DNA from: JBASNZ01 sp049657775
Lineage (GTDB): Bacteria; Actinomycetota; Coriobacteriia; Anaerosomatales; Anaerosomataceae
Direction of reading: 5' to 3'
Assembly: GCA_049657775.1 (NCBI GenBank)
Contig: JBASNZ010000018.1
Location: forward strand, 1 to 63,348
DNA length: 63,348 bases
The notes under the pieces were generated by a model. That model was not told the origin of the DNA. It ran no database searches and saw only the letters and a list, made by a program, of their open reading frames with translations. This document shows, one piece after another, positions 50,295-59,153 of this stretch (position 1 is the stretch's first letter; each line of letters starts with the position of its first letter). Made by a program: the position numbers and the translations under genes.

Positions 50295-50323
50295 CAACGT
50301 ATGACCTGGTGAAGGGTGCAGCC

Positions 50324-50530
50324 GTGCCGTGCTATCTGCTCCACGTACTGGAGACGCCTGACGAGGATCCGTACTCGGACCCCGACGTGAAAGACATCGT
50401 CGGGCGGATCCCGCAGTTCTTCTGCACGTACTGCAACCCGATCAAACGACTCCCGGGCAGCGCGGGGTTCAAGTGCCTCAGGCGCGAGGCGCCCTGCTGG
50501 AAGCCGGCCGACAGAATCTGCTCCGACTAG
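50324..50530 (+). CDS. Small cysteine-rich protein, unknown
   Basis: 68 residues, six cysteines: PCYLL, QFFCTYCN, FKC, APCWK and RICSD. Probably a metal-binding protein. GTG start 7 nt after AAGGG. Codon use in the frame looks like its neighbours. Its TAG stop overlaps the lgt stop on the other strand in a shared CTAG. No family recognised. Confidence 0.6.
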   Translation: MPCYLLHVLETPDEDPYSDPDVKDIVGRIPQFFCTYCNPIKRLPGSAGFKCLRREAPCWKPADRICSD

Positions 50531-51405
50531 TCCTCGACACCCTCGTCGTTGCGTTGTTCCTCGGCACGTCCGGCATCCTCGACCGTCTCCGAACCGGTCC
50601 CGCCCTCCACCGCTACAACCGGCGTTCTCAGCGCGCGCCACACAAGCCACACGCCGACAGCGACCATCGGCACGCTGAGCAGCTGACCCATCGTGAACGG
50701 ACCAGCGATGAATCCAAGCTGGATGTCGGGCTCACGAACGAATTCGACGGCGATGCGGAAGATGCCGTAGAGCGTGATCATCGTGCCCAGCATGAAACCA
50801 TCCCCGCGCTTCTTGCGCGAGAGAACCAGTAGGACAACGAAGAGCACGAGTCCCTCGAGGAATGCCTCATAGAGCTGGGAGGGATGCCGCGGCAGCGGTC
50901 CCCCTGACGGGAAGACAACGCCCCACGGCGCCGTTGTGACGCGGCCCCAGAGCTCGCCGTTGACGAAGTTGGAGACCCTCCCTAAGAAGAGCCCGATAGG
51001 AGCTCCCACGGCGCCCATGTCGGTCAGCCTCAGGAACGGGATCTTCAGACGACGGGACATGACCCAGCCCGCGAGCAGGATGCCCACAAGCCCTCCGTGG
51101 AACGACATACCCCCGTTCCACGTGGCGAGTATCAGCAGGGGATCCTTGATGTAATCGGCGCCGCCGTAGAACAGCACGTACCCCAATCTCGCCCCGACGA
51201 TCAGGCCGATCACCGCTGCAAGCACCACGTCCAGTTGCTGGTCCCTGGTAAGACCCACCTCCCATCGCCGATTGAGTCGGCTCAGGACAAGGCCACCCAG
51301 GAGGAACCCCGCGACGTACGCGAGCCCGTACCAGCGCACAGCAACGGGCCCGAGCGTGAATGCGACAGGGTCGAGGTTGGGAAATGCGAATGCTGCCATG
51401 GTCAC
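50527..51405 (-). CDS. lgt: Prolipoprotein diacylglyceryl transferase
   Basis: 292 residues, seven membrane segments. It attaches diacylglycerol to the lipobox Cys of lipoproteins, two of which are encoded in this window. The signature reads LGRVSNFVNGELWGRVT, with the earlier GGMSFHGGLVGILLAG and the later PRHPSQLYEA. GTG 51405 overlaps htpX by 4 nt; ATG 51399 is the alternative. Confidence 0.95.
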   Translation of the reverse strand: MTMAAFAFPNLDPVAFTLGPVAVRWYGLAYVAGFLLGGLVLSRLNRRWEVGLTRDQQLDVVLAAVIGLIVGARLGYVLFYGGADYIKDPLLILATWNGGMSFHGGLVGILLAGWVMSRRLKIPFLRLTDMGAVGAPIGLFLGRVSNFVNGELWGRVTTAPWGVVFPSGGPLPRHPSQLYEAFLEGLVLFVVLLVLSRKKRGDGFMLGTMITLYGIFRIAVEFVREPDIQLGFIAGPFTMGQLLSVPMVAVGVWLVWRALRTPVVAVEGGTGSETVEDAGRAEEQRNDEGVED

Positions 51406-52292
51406 ATCGCTTCCAGACGGCGTATGCGTTCTTCGATCGGCGGATGCGTGTTGAACAGCGAGTTGAGCCCGCCGCCGTAGTCCTTCAGAGGATTGTAGAT
51501 GTAAAGCGACTCGGTCGCCTTGTTCGCGACGCTCAACCGGTTCGTATCCGCGGCGATCTTGCGCAGCGCACTCGCCAGGCCTTGCGGATAACGCGTCAAC
51601 AGCGCGCCGTTCGCGTCGGCCAGGTATTCACGCCGCCGGGAGATCGCCATCTGGATCAGCGCCGCGAAAACAGGCGCGAGCAGCGTAAGTGCCAGGCCTA
51701 TCACAAGAAAGATCGCCCCTCCCTCGCCTCCTCCACTGTTGTCGCGCCGACGGCCTCCGCCCCACCAAAACGACCGGACCATCCAGTCAGAGAGGAGGAC
51801 CACGGTACCCGCAAGTACCGCTGCCAGGGTTTGCACCAGCGTGTCCCGATTCTTCACGTGGGATAGTTCGTGGGCTATCACGCCCTCTAGCTCGAGACGA
51901 TCCATCTTCTGCACGAGGCCTGTCGTCACCGCGATCGACGCATGCTCGGGGTCGCGGCCGGTCGCAAAGGCGTTCGGCGCGGGATCGTCGATCACATACG
52001 CCTTCGGCATCGGGATGCCCGCAGCGATCGCCAACCCCTCGACCGTGTTCACGACGTATGGCTCGACGTTGCGGTCGACGGGACGCGCATGACTCATCGC
52101 GAGCACGATCTTGTCGGAGTACCAGTACGAACCCCAGCTCATCGCGAACGCCACCGCGAGCGCGATCGCAAGACCCCAGTAGCCCACGCCGTTGGCTTCG
52201 CCGAACACCCATCCCACGGCAAGCAGAAGCGCGACGAAGACTCCGATGAGTGCCGCGCTTCTGAGCTTGTTAGCAGTTATCTGGTCGTACAC
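51402..52292 (-). CDS. htpX: M48 membrane zinc metalloprotease HtpX
   Basis: 296 residues. Membrane protein quality control. The zinc motif HELSH is at 141-145, with the third ligand Glu in SRRREYLADANGALLTR. Two membrane segments come before and two after the active site. GTG start after GGGAG; lemA lies 21 nt upstream, the pair being common. Confidence 0.94.
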   Translation of the reverse strand: MYDQITANKLRSAALIGVFVALLLAVGWVFGEANGVGYWGLAIALAVAFAMSWGSYWYSDKIVLAMSHARPVDRNVEPYVVNTVEGLAIAAGIPMPKAYVIDDPAPNAFATGRDPEHASIAVTTGLVQKMDRLELEGVIAHELSHVKNRDTLVQTLAAVLAGTVVLLSDWMVRSFWWGGGRRRDNSGGGEGGAIFLVIGLALTLLAPVFAALIQMAISRRREYLADANGALLTRYPQGLASALRKIAADTNRLSVANKATESLYIYNPLKDYGGGLNSLFNTHPPIEERIRRLEAM

Positions 52293-52313
52293 GGTCTCCC
52301 TGCGGTGCTGGTC

Positions 52314-52877
52314 CTAGAATTGGACCTTCACCGGCTCCTTCGCCATGTCCTCGATCTCGAAGTACTCGCGCTCCTTGAAGCCGAACATACCGGCAAGCAC
52401 GTTCGATGGGAACGTCTGTGTCGATGTGTTATAGCTCATGACCGAGTCGTTATAGAACTGCCGCGCATACGCGATCTTCGACTCGGTGCCGGAGAGCTCT
52501 TCTTGCAGCATCAGGAAGTTCTGATTGGCCTTGAGGTCCGGATACGCCTCAGCCACCGCGAACAGACTGCGCAGTGTTCCGCTGAGCATGTTCTCGGCCT
52601 CGCTGTGCTCCTTCACCGTCTGGGCGCCCATCGCGGCATTGCGCGCGCTGATGACCTTGTCCAGCGTCTCCTTCTCGTGAGCGGCGTAGCCCTTGACGGT
52701 CTCGACCAGGTTGGGGATGAGGTCGTACCGGCGCCGCAGCTGCACGTCGATCTGCGACCACGCGTTATCGACCCGGTTCCGCAGTGTGACCAGACGGTTG
52801 TAGATGCCGATCGCGGCGAATACGCCGATGACCAGCACCAGCAAGACCGCCCCGATGCACGGTAGCACCCACGTCAT
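52314..52877 (-). CDS. lemA: LemA family protein
   Basis: 187 residues. One N-terminal membrane segment (PCIGAVLLVLVIGVFAAIGI) and a helical domain with YNRLVTLRNRVDNAWSQIDV and LRRRYDLIPNLVETVKGYA, both family signatures. The function is unknown, but lemA and htpX are linked in many genomes. ATG 52877 is 5 nt after AAGGAGG. Confidence 0.93.
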   Translation of the reverse strand: MTWVLPCIGAVLLVLVIGVFAAIGIYNRLVTLRNRVDNAWSQIDVQLRRRYDLIPNLVETVKGYAAHEKETLDKVISARNAAMGAQTVKEHSEAENMLSGTLRSLFAVAEAYPDLKANQNFLMLQEELSGTESKIAYARQFYNDSVMSYNTSTQTFPSNVLAGMFGFKEREYFEIEDMAKEPVKVQF

Positions 52878-53026
52878 GTGGTCCTCCTTCGTCCCGGCGA
52901 GCACCGTATGCGCCGCCGATAGTCCCGCAGCAGGGTCCTTCCCCGACGTAGGCGAATCAAGTCGGGTAAGCTAGCATTCGTATCTCGCTTCCCGCAATCG
53001 TAGCAGACCGCTCCCGAGGAGAGACC

Positions 53027-53725
53027 ATGATACCCGTCCGGGATGAGAATCCGACCCGGAGCTTCCCGTGGATGACGGTGGCGCTCATCGCGGCAAACGT
53101 CGCGGTCTTCGCGTACGAGAGCTCGCTCGGCAACGCGGAGTTGCTCGCGTTCATCACCAGATGGGGGCTCGTGCCGTCACGGTTTCTCTCGGATCCGACG
53201 ACGGTTTCGCAGATAGCGACCGTGTTCACGTCGATGTTCTTACACGCCGGATGGCTTCATATCATCGGGAACATGCTCTACCTGTGGATCTTCGGCAACA
53301 ACATAGAGGACCGTCTCGGTCCGATGGGGTTCCTCGGCTTCTACGTCCTTGCGGGTATCGTTGCCGCCGCGGCACAGGTGGCGGCGGGAGGCGCGACGAC
53401 CGTCCCTACCGTCGGGGCGAGCGGGGCGATCGCCGGCGTGCTCGGCGCCTACATCGTGCTCTTCCCCGGAGCCGCCGTGCTCACCGTCATCCCCATCTTC
53501 TTCTTCATCGAGGTGGCGCGCGTGCCTGCATATATCGTGATCGGGTTCTGGTTCCTGCTCCAGATCGGCAACGGAGTGGCGTCACTCAGCGCACAGGTGG
53601 CCCAGACCGGCGGCGTTGCATGGTTCGCGCACGTCGGGGGCTTCGCGTTCGGCGTCGTCGTGGCGCTCGCCATCGCAGGGTGGGATCGGCTGTCTCGTCC
53701 GCGCTACCGCGGCGGGTGGCGCTAG
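53027..53725 (+). CDS. Rhomboid family intramembrane serine protease
   Basis: 232 residues, about six membrane segments. The catalytic dyad is Ser 132 in VGASGAIAG and His 202 in AHVGGFAFG; HIIGNMLYLWIFGN (near 78-91) gives the HxxxN oxyanion residues. ATG after GAGGAG. Its stop overlaps the next, convergent gene in CTAG. Confidence 0.93.
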   Translation: MIPVRDENPTRSFPWMTVALIAANVAVFAYESSLGNAELLAFITRWGLVPSRFLSDPTTVSQIATVFTSMFLHAGWLHIIGNMLYLWIFGNNIEDRLGPMGFLGFYVLAGIVAAAAQVAAGGATTVPTVGASGAIAGVLGAYIVLFPGAAVLTVIPIFFFIEVARVPAYIVIGFWFLLQIGNGVASLSAQVAQTGGVAWFAHVGGFAFGVVVALAIAGWDRLSRPRYRGGWR

Positions 53726-54123
53726 GCGCCCTCGATCTCCGCCAGCAGGTCGTCCACGCACTCCACACGCTGGAGTTGTCTGCGGAAGTACTCGCAGTAC
53801 GACTCCTCGATGCGCTCTCTCTCCACACGCTCGCCGGCACCTTCTTCAACGTCAGGCTCGGTCGTGCCGATGAACTCGAACTGCACCTCGGAGAAGGGTC
53901 CCGGGGCGTCGTCGTCGGCGTCGTCGCCCTCAGAAAGCCGGGCCAGCTCCATGGCCGCCATGAGGATGTTGGGCACCTTGAGCGAGGCCATCAGCGTCTC
54001 GCCACACGTAGGGCATGCGAAGAGGATGTCGCAGGAGTCCGAGTCCCGGAACACGACGGAGACGACGTCCTCCAGGCCGACCTCGATCCTGCCATCGTTC
54101 GGGCATATGAGGGAGAACTCCAC
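53722..54123 (-). CDS. Hypothetical protein with zinc-ribbon-like N-terminus
   Basis: 133 residues. An N-terminal half with LICPNDG and FACPTCGE (Cys pairs that could form a ribbon) and an acidic middle (EGDDADDDAPGPFSEVQF). The C-terminal half is helical (IEESYCEYFRRQLQRVECVD). GTG start 6 nt after AGGAGGTG. Not a known family. Confidence 0.7.
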   Translation of the reverse strand: MEFSLICPNDGRIEVGLEDVVSVVFRDSDSCDILFACPTCGETLMASLKVPNILMAAMELARLSEGDDADDDAPGPFSEVQFEFIGTTEPDVEEGAGERVERERIEESYCEYFRRQLQRVECVDDLLAEIEGA

Positions 54124-54184
54124 GTGATCACCTCCTGTGGTCTAACGTGATTGTACCGCGTCCGGCGACACGGCAACCCTGTGC

Positions 54185-54190
54185 TACCAT
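54185..54190 (+). promoter_or_regulatory. -10 element of azlC (leaderless)
   Basis: TACCAT, 7 nt before ATG 54198. No SD. Confidence 0.5.
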
Positions 54191-54197
54191 GTCCGGC

Positions 54198-54905
54198 ATG
54201 TCGACACCACTTCCCCAGCAACCAACGTGCCCTTCGGCGTCCGCACGCCTCTTTCGGGGCGTCCGGCTCGGCCTTCCGATCTTCCTCGGCTACATACCGG
54301 TCGGCATGGCCTTCGGCATCCTCGCACGTACCGAAGGGCTCACGGTCGTGCAGGCGATCCTGTGTTCCGCAACCGCCCTCGCGGGTGCGGGGCAGTTCAT
54401 CGCTCTCTCACTCATGACCGCTGGCGCCGATGCGCTGAGCGTGCTCGCGGCAACAACGGTGGTGAACCTGCGATATGTGCTGTTCGGCGCCACCCTCTCC
54501 CCTCACCTCGCCGACACGCCGCTCCCGGTTCAGGGCGCGCTCGCGTTCAGCCTCACCGATGAGACCTTTGCCGTGAATATCGACGACTGGCGGCGCGGCA
54601 CAGCCGATGAACTCTCGATGGCAGGTGTGGGTGCGGTGTCCTGGGTCGGCTGGGTGGGAGGCACGGCCATCGGAGCCGTCGCCTCGACACTCGTTGGCGA
54701 TCCTTCAAGGTTCGGCGCGGAGTTCGCCATGGCGGCCATGTTCATTGCGCTGCTGGTGGCGCAGGCCGAGGACCGCCGGCACGTGATCGTGGGAGCGGTC
54801 GCCGCGGTTCTCGCAGTGCTCTTCGCCCTCGTCATGCCCGGCAAGTGGTACGTCGTCGCTGCGGCAATGAGCGCGGCCACCGTCGGGGCATGGGTGTACC
54901 GATGA
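54198..54905 (+). CDS. azlC: Branched-chain amino acid exporter, AzlC subunit
   Basis: 235 residues with several membrane segments. The signature PIFLGYIPVGMAFGILAR and GAGQFIALSLM, then NLRYVLFGATLSPHL, place it in the AzlC/YgaZ family, which works with AzlD. I prefer ATG 54198 (TACCAT ends 7 nt earlier, so possibly leaderless) over ATG 54189 and an upstream ATG. azlD overlaps by 4 nt. Confidence 0.92.
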   Translation: MSTPLPQQPTCPSASARLFRGVRLGLPIFLGYIPVGMAFGILARTEGLTVVQAILCSATALAGAGQFIALSLMTAGADALSVLAATTVVNLRYVLFGATLSPHLADTPLPVQGALAFSLTDETFAVNIDDWRRGTADELSMAGVGAVSWVGWVGGTAIGAVASTLVGDPSRFGAEFAMAAMFIALLVAQAEDRRHVIVGAVAAVLAVLFALVMPGKWYVVAAAMSAATVGAWVYR

Positions 54906-55228
54906 GCACTGGCTACATCTGGGCCGTCATCGTCGGGATGGCTATCTCCAACTACGTGCTCCGCTTCGTGCCGATCGCGGTCGTCTCCAGACTCCGCCTG
55001 CCACAGCCGGTAATGCGCTGGCTATCGTACATTCCCGTCTCGGTCATGGCCGCGCTGGTGATAGGAGAGATACTGCGTCCGTCGGGGCAGTGGCTCGCTC
55101 CGATCCACAATCCGTACCTCATGGCCGCCATTCCCACGGCACTGGTGTACTACCGGTGGCGAAGCTTCCTTGGCACGACCATTCTCGGAATCCTCTTCTT
55201 CCTGGTCTTCAGAGCCCTCGTGGGCTAG
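54902..55228 (+). CDS. azlD: Branched-chain amino acid exporter, AzlD subunit
   Basis: 108 residues, four hydrophobic segments. The family pattern GMAISNYVLRFVPIAVVSR and LSYIPVSVMAALVIGEIL is clear. ATG overlaps the azlC stop (ATGA), so the two subunits are coupled. Confidence 0.93.
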   Translation: MSTGYIWAVIVGMAISNYVLRFVPIAVVSRLRLPQPVMRWLSYIPVSVMAALVIGEILRPSGQWLAPIHNPYLMAAIPTALVYYRWRSFLGTTILGILFFLVFRALVG

Positions 55229-55268
55229 ACTGCCCTGACCGGACGAAACACCGCTGGAGAGGACCCCG

Positions 55269-56564
55269 ATGCCGCAGGTCAAGCCGTTTTCGGCCGTCAC
55301 GTTCCGCCACGATGAGGGACCGGACATCACGCCCTTTGTGGCGCCGCCGTATGACGTCATATCGCCCGAGATGCGCGGCGGCCTTCTCGGCAATGATCCG
55401 CACAACATCGTGGTCATCGATCTGCCCGAAGGCGATGCCGACGCGGCAGTTCCCGGGAACAGGTACCAGCGGGCTGGCGACATCTGGCGAGCGTGGCGCG
55501 ACCAGCGCATACTCGTTGACGACGCGTCACCGGCGATCTACGTGCTCGAACAGGTCTGGGAGCACGCGGGGCGTCACGTGCGCCGTCGCGCGTTTGTGGC
55601 GTCCGTCGAGTTGCACGACTTTGCCGAGGGCGTGATCCTTCCCCACGAGCGCACGCTCCCGAATGCGATCACCGACAGACTCCACCTCACGCGCGCATGC
55701 GCCGCAAACCTGAGTCCGGTCTTCGGTATGTTCACCGACCCCGCGGGAGAGACCGACACCATCTACGACGAGGCGATGGCCGGCGCAGAGATGCTCGAGG
55801 CGACAGACGCGGCCGGAGTCGTGAGCCGCGTCTGGGCGCTCCGAAACGCCGAGATCATCGGTTCCCTCACAGCCCTGCTGGCCGGCAAACAGATCTTCAT
55901 CGCCGATGGACACCACCGGTACACGACCGCACTCGCATACCGCAACGAGCGCCGCGCCGCCGACGCCGCGGCGGGTAGTTCGCCGGAGTCCCCCCAGTAC
56001 GACTACGTGCTCATGGCGCTCGTGAACATGGACGATCCCGACGTGGTCGTCCTCCCTACCCACCGCCTGGCCAGGGCCGCGGACACCTTCGATGAGCAGC
56101 GGTTCTGGGACGGGCTCACCCGCCACTTCGATCTCACCGAGCCCTTCGGTGGACACCCCGCGGCCGCGCTCGCCTCTTCAACGCGACCGGCCTTCATCAT
56201 CAAGACAGCCGGGGGCACGGTGCGCCTCGCGTCACTCAGGGCCGATGTCGACCCGGCAACAGCGATCCCGGGTAGTGCTTCGTCCGCATGGAAGAACCTG
56301 GACGTCACCATCCTGCAGGAGCTCATCTTGTACCCGCAGTTCGGCATCCATCCCGATGATCCGTCCACGCTCGATCGGCTGTCGTTCGTAAAGGACGCGC
56401 ATGAGGCCCTGCAGGTCCGTGGCGCTGATGTGGCGTTCGTCATGAACCCGACCCGCATGGATCAGTTGCGCGCGGTCGCCCTCGGTGGTGAGACCATGCC
56501 TCAGAAGTCAACGTACTTCTATCCCAAGTTGCTCACGGGACTCCTCTTCAGGGCCATGGACTAG
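55269..56564 (+). CDS. DUF1015 family protein
   Basis: 431 residues, the family length. Conserved blocks PFVAPPYDVISPEM, LPHERTLPNAITDRL, FIADGHHRYTTAL and PQKSTYFYPKLLTGL are all present. The family is proposed to act on small substrates with a kinase-like or HPr-like relation, but its function is not known. ATG after GGAGAGG. It overlaps the next gene tail to tail. Confidence 0.92.
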   Translation: MPQVKPFSAVTFRHDEGPDITPFVAPPYDVISPEMRGGLLGNDPHNIVVIDLPEGDADAAVPGNRYQRAGDIWRAWRDQRILVDDASPAIYVLEQVWEHAGRHVRRRAFVASVELHDFAEGVILPHERTLPNAITDRLHLTRACAANLSPVFGMFTDPAGETDTIYDEAMAGAEMLEATDAAGVVSRVWALRNAEIIGSLTALLAGKQIFIADGHHRYTTALAYRNERRAADAAAGSSPESPQYDYVLMALVNMDDPDVVVLPTHRLARAADTFDEQRFWDGLTRHFDLTEPFGGHPAAALASSTRPAFIIKTAGGTVRLASLRADVDPATAIPGSASSAWKNLDVTILQELILYPQFGIHPDDPSTLDRLSFVKDAHEALQVRGADVAFVMNPTRMDQLRAVALGGETMPQKSTYFYPKLLTGLLFRAMD

Positions 56565-57388
56565 CGGCGTTCTCCAACGCCGGCGACGCCACGGGTCACG
56601 AGCCGGGGGCAAGCGCTGCCAAGCGGGCACTCGGCACACAACGGCTCGTGGGGCCGACACCACTCCCTGCCGATGAGCCACGTGGCGAGATCGAGCGAAC
56701 CAGGCTCCACGGGGCACGCCTCGCTGGCGGCACGTCGCACCTCCGCGGGTGTATCTCGGTCGATAAGGCCGCTTCGCAGGAAGACACGGCGCACATGCAC
56801 GTCGTAGGCGACCGTGCCACACTCCATTCCCTCGAGCTCGACTCCCATCTGTCGCACGAGCAGCTCGACGGCCATGGCCGCCTTCTTCGCGCCGATGCCG
56901 TCAAACTCCAGCAGCCGTGCGTTCACATCCAGTACGTGCGAGCCAGGGGTCCATATCTGCCGCGCGTCACCGCCGTACCGGGCGATCAGGCGTCTCGCAG
57001 CGGACGACACCCAGTGAGGCACGGTCTTCACGAAGCGGTGCAGGGCGGGAGGTCGCGCGAATGCCTCTGCCACAGCCGACTCCTCGGCGGCGAGGCGTAC
57101 AAGGTCCAGGTGCCCGAGGCGCCGGGACAGTTCGTACGGGCCTGACCAAGCACGCTCGGCCGGAATGCCCTGCGTGAACAGGATGCCAAGGATGAACGCC
57201 TCGGGTCGGGTCCTGATCAGGCGGTCGGCTGGTGGGTCGGGCGCGAACGAGCCGCCCACCTGCACGGTACCGGCCAGAGCAACGTCCTCGGCGTATCGCC
57301 TCAGACGCTCCGCGACCGCGTCCTGCGATGCAAGTGGGGTCTTCACATCAGACGTGAGCCCGCAGCCCGCCGTGTCCCAGGTCTTCAC
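56561..57388 (-). CDS. Endonuclease III-like HhH-GPD DNA glycosylase with 4Fe-4S cluster
   Basis: 275 residues. The helix-hairpin-helix reads FDGIGAKKAAMAVELL with the Lys expected for a lyase; the catalytic Asp is in AYDVHVRRVF. The cluster ligands are C-x6-C-x2-C-x5-C near the C-terminus (CRPHEPLCAECPLGSACPRL). The 60 residues before the glycosylase core are unlike Nth, so the substrate may differ. Start uncertain: GTG 57388 or GTG 57346, both without SD. Confidence 0.85.
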   Translation of the reverse strand: MKTWDTAGCGLTSDVKTPLASQDAVAERLRRYAEDVALAGTVQVGGSFAPDPPADRLIRTRPEAFILGILFTQGIPAERAWSGPYELSRRLGHLDLVRLAAEESAVAEAFARPPALHRFVKTVPHWVSSAARRLIARYGGDARQIWTPGSHVLDVNARLLEFDGIGAKKAAMAVELLVRQMGVELEGMECGTVAYDVHVRRVFLRSGLIDRDTPAEVRRAASEACPVEPGSLDLATWLIGREWCRPHEPLCAECPLGSACPRLVTRGVAGVGERR

Positions 57389-57432
57389 GTCAGATGCCGT
57401 CCGTAGCCTGCTCCATGCGCGGGAGCGTCACC

Positions 57433-57678
57433 TCACGCGCCGATCCTCGGACCTCTCGTCAAGAAGAACTCGCAGTATGTACAGCTCTCCTTGGCTGCCG
57501 CATCCCGATCGATGTCGGGGTTGAACACCAGCTCGGGATCACCCGTGGTCTTGCGCGTGGGCCGCTGGCACTGTGCGTAGAAGCAACCGCTCGGGCACTT
57601 CTCTGTGGGGTCTATCGCATGAGGGCAACGGCTCTGAAGCTCGTCGTCGCATCCACGGGTCGCCCAGCATCCAGCCAC
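57433..57678 (-). CDS. Small cysteine-rich protein, unknown
   Basis: 81 residues with nine cysteines: CWATRGC, SRCPHA, KCPSGCFYAQC and SCTYCEFF. A metal-binding or iron-sulfur role is likely. GTG start 4 nt after GGAGG. It lies 44 nt before the HhH-GPD gene in the same direction. I know similar short proteins in anaerobes but no function. Confidence 0.8.
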   Translation of the reverse strand: MAGCWATRGCDDELQSRCPHAIDPTEKCPSGCFYAQCQRPTRKTTGDPELVFNPDIDRDAAAKESCTYCEFFLTRGPRIGA

Positions 57679-57883
57679 TCGTCCTCCAAAGTTTGTAGTG
57701 TCACCGCTCGCACTGCCGCCACGGGCTGTGCGGAAAGACCGCCCTAGGGTACCATGACGCGACGACCTCCGGACCCGAACAGCGCGGTCGACCGCGCATG
57801 ATGCGCATACCAGGAGACTCCCTGGCGTTGCAGAATCTGAATCGAGAAAGCCACCTGTACGCCACGTCTCTAGAAGAAGGCCG

Positions 57884-58975
57884 ATGTCTCCAAACCAGCC
57901 GCGGCGCGAGCACTACTCCGTCATCGTCGCCGGTGCCGGACCTGCCGGGGTGTTCGCCGCGTACCATGCCTCCGCGCGTGGGCCGGTGCTCCTTGTCGAG
58001 TCCGGGTCGCTGCCCCGCTACAAGAGCTGTGGCGGCATGCTTCACGACGTTACGCTCAACACGCTCAAACAGTACGGCCAGGTTCCCGAGTCGATCGCGC
58101 TCAGGCCCAGAACCGTGCACTTCCGCTACAACGACTGGGACCGCAAGGTCCTCAAGCCCTGTTCGCTCGAGTTCCTGAACGTCGACAGGGCCGGGTTTGA
58201 CGAGTGGCTTACCACGCTCCTTCCGGCGGACGTCGAAGTCGTGAGCGAGTGCGCCGTCCGTGACGTCGTCCAGAACCCGGACGGACTCGCGGTCGTGCTC
58301 CGCTCCGGCAAGGAGGACTTCGTTGTGAGCTGCGACAACCTCATCGGCGCCGATGGTGGCCGGTCGCAGGTGCGCAGAGCCCTCGGCGTGAAGAGCACCG
58401 CCACCTATGTCACGCTGCAGGACTTCGTTCGGCTCGAGGGGGACATCGAACCATACTTCGACTGCATCTACATGCGGGGCATCGGCGATGAGTACGCATA
58501 CTCTTACGTCGTCCCCAAGGGCGATGTGGCCATCGTCGGCTCGGTCTACTACCCCAAGACCAAGCACCCCTGGGCCAGGCAGGACCAGACGATGGATATC
58601 CTTCGCGAGCGGATTCCCAACCTGGGGCAGACGGTGTCGAGAGAAGCATGCGCGGCGCTCTATCTCCGCTCCCACACACATGTCGTTCCCGGGGCCGGTC
58701 GCGTGCTCCTGACCGGTGAGGCCGGTGGGTTCATGTCCCCTACCTCGGGCGAAGGCATCTCGTATGCCGTCAACAGCGGCCGGCTTGCCGGCATGGCGGT
58801 CGCGCAGAACTCCCCCGATACCGCCGTCACCGCGTACTCCGCGCTCACCGCTCACGTGCAGGCAGACATCAAGCGCAAGTTGCGCTGGCTTCCCGCGATG
58901 GAATCGCGTCAGGGCAAGTACATCGCGAGCTTCGTGCCAACCGCGATCGTGAGCAAGATAACCGAGGGTTTGTAG
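57884..58975 (+). CDS. FAD-dependent oxidoreductase, geranylgeranyl reductase family
   Basis: 363 residues. The Rossmann start is VIVAGAGPAGVFAAYHAS (GAGPAG at 17-22), the middle motif IGADGGRSQVRRALG and the FAD motif LLTGEAGGFMSPTSGEGISYA. The family reduces double bonds of isoprenoid chains (quinones, archaeal-type lipids) or related substrates; the target here is not clear. ATG 3 nt after AAGAAGG. Confidence 0.88.
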   Translation: MSPNQPRREHYSVIVAGAGPAGVFAAYHASARGPVLLVESGSLPRYKSCGGMLHDVTLNTLKQYGQVPESIALRPRTVHFRYNDWDRKVLKPCSLEFLNVDRAGFDEWLTTLLPADVEVVSECAVRDVVQNPDGLAVVLRSGKEDFVVSCDNLIGADGGRSQVRRALGVKSTATYVTLQDFVRLEGDIEPYFDCIYMRGIGDEYAYSYVVPKGDVAIVGSVYYPKTKHPWARQDQTMDILRERIPNLGQTVSREACAALYLRSHTHVVPGAGRVLLTGEAGGFMSPTSGEGISYAVNSGRLAGMAVAQNSPDTAVTAYSALTAHVQADIKRKLRWLPAMESRQGKYIASFVPTAIVSKITEGL

Positions 58976-58985
58976 AACCGGGCGG

Positions 58986-59153
58986 GTGACGGCCGTGGGC
59001 CAGGGAAAGAACGGCAAAGACACCGACGCCGTCCGCGCGGGCTGTAAGAACTTCCGCCCGGGGAAGTCGGGGCACGGGCACTGTGCCCGCAAGGACAAGA
59101 AGCGTGACGCGTCCGATAGGGCCTGCGGCCACTTCGACCCACGAAAGAGCTAG
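58986..59153 (+). CDS. Small basic Cys/His protein, unknown
   Basis: 55 residues from GTG 58986, or 52 from GTG 58995. Rich in Lys, Cys and His: RAGCKNFRPGKSGHGHCARK and RACGHFDPRKS. It lies 10 nt after the FAD oxidoreductase gene in the same direction. The spacing of Cys and His suggests metal binding. It is too short for automatic length cut-offs and the call rests on composition and position. Confidence 0.5.
   Translation: MTAVGQGKNGKDTDAVRAGCKNFRPGKSGHGHCARKDKKRDASDRACGHFDPRKS

Noticed and set aside
57701..59098. Long open frame of 465 codons opposite the FAD oxidoreductase, and similar frames at 8739-10022 and 60288-61604
   Set aside because: They lie antisense to genes with clear motifs (geranylgeranyl reductase family, alaS, nrdJ). 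Long shadow frames are expected at this GC content and their sequences show no family pattern.
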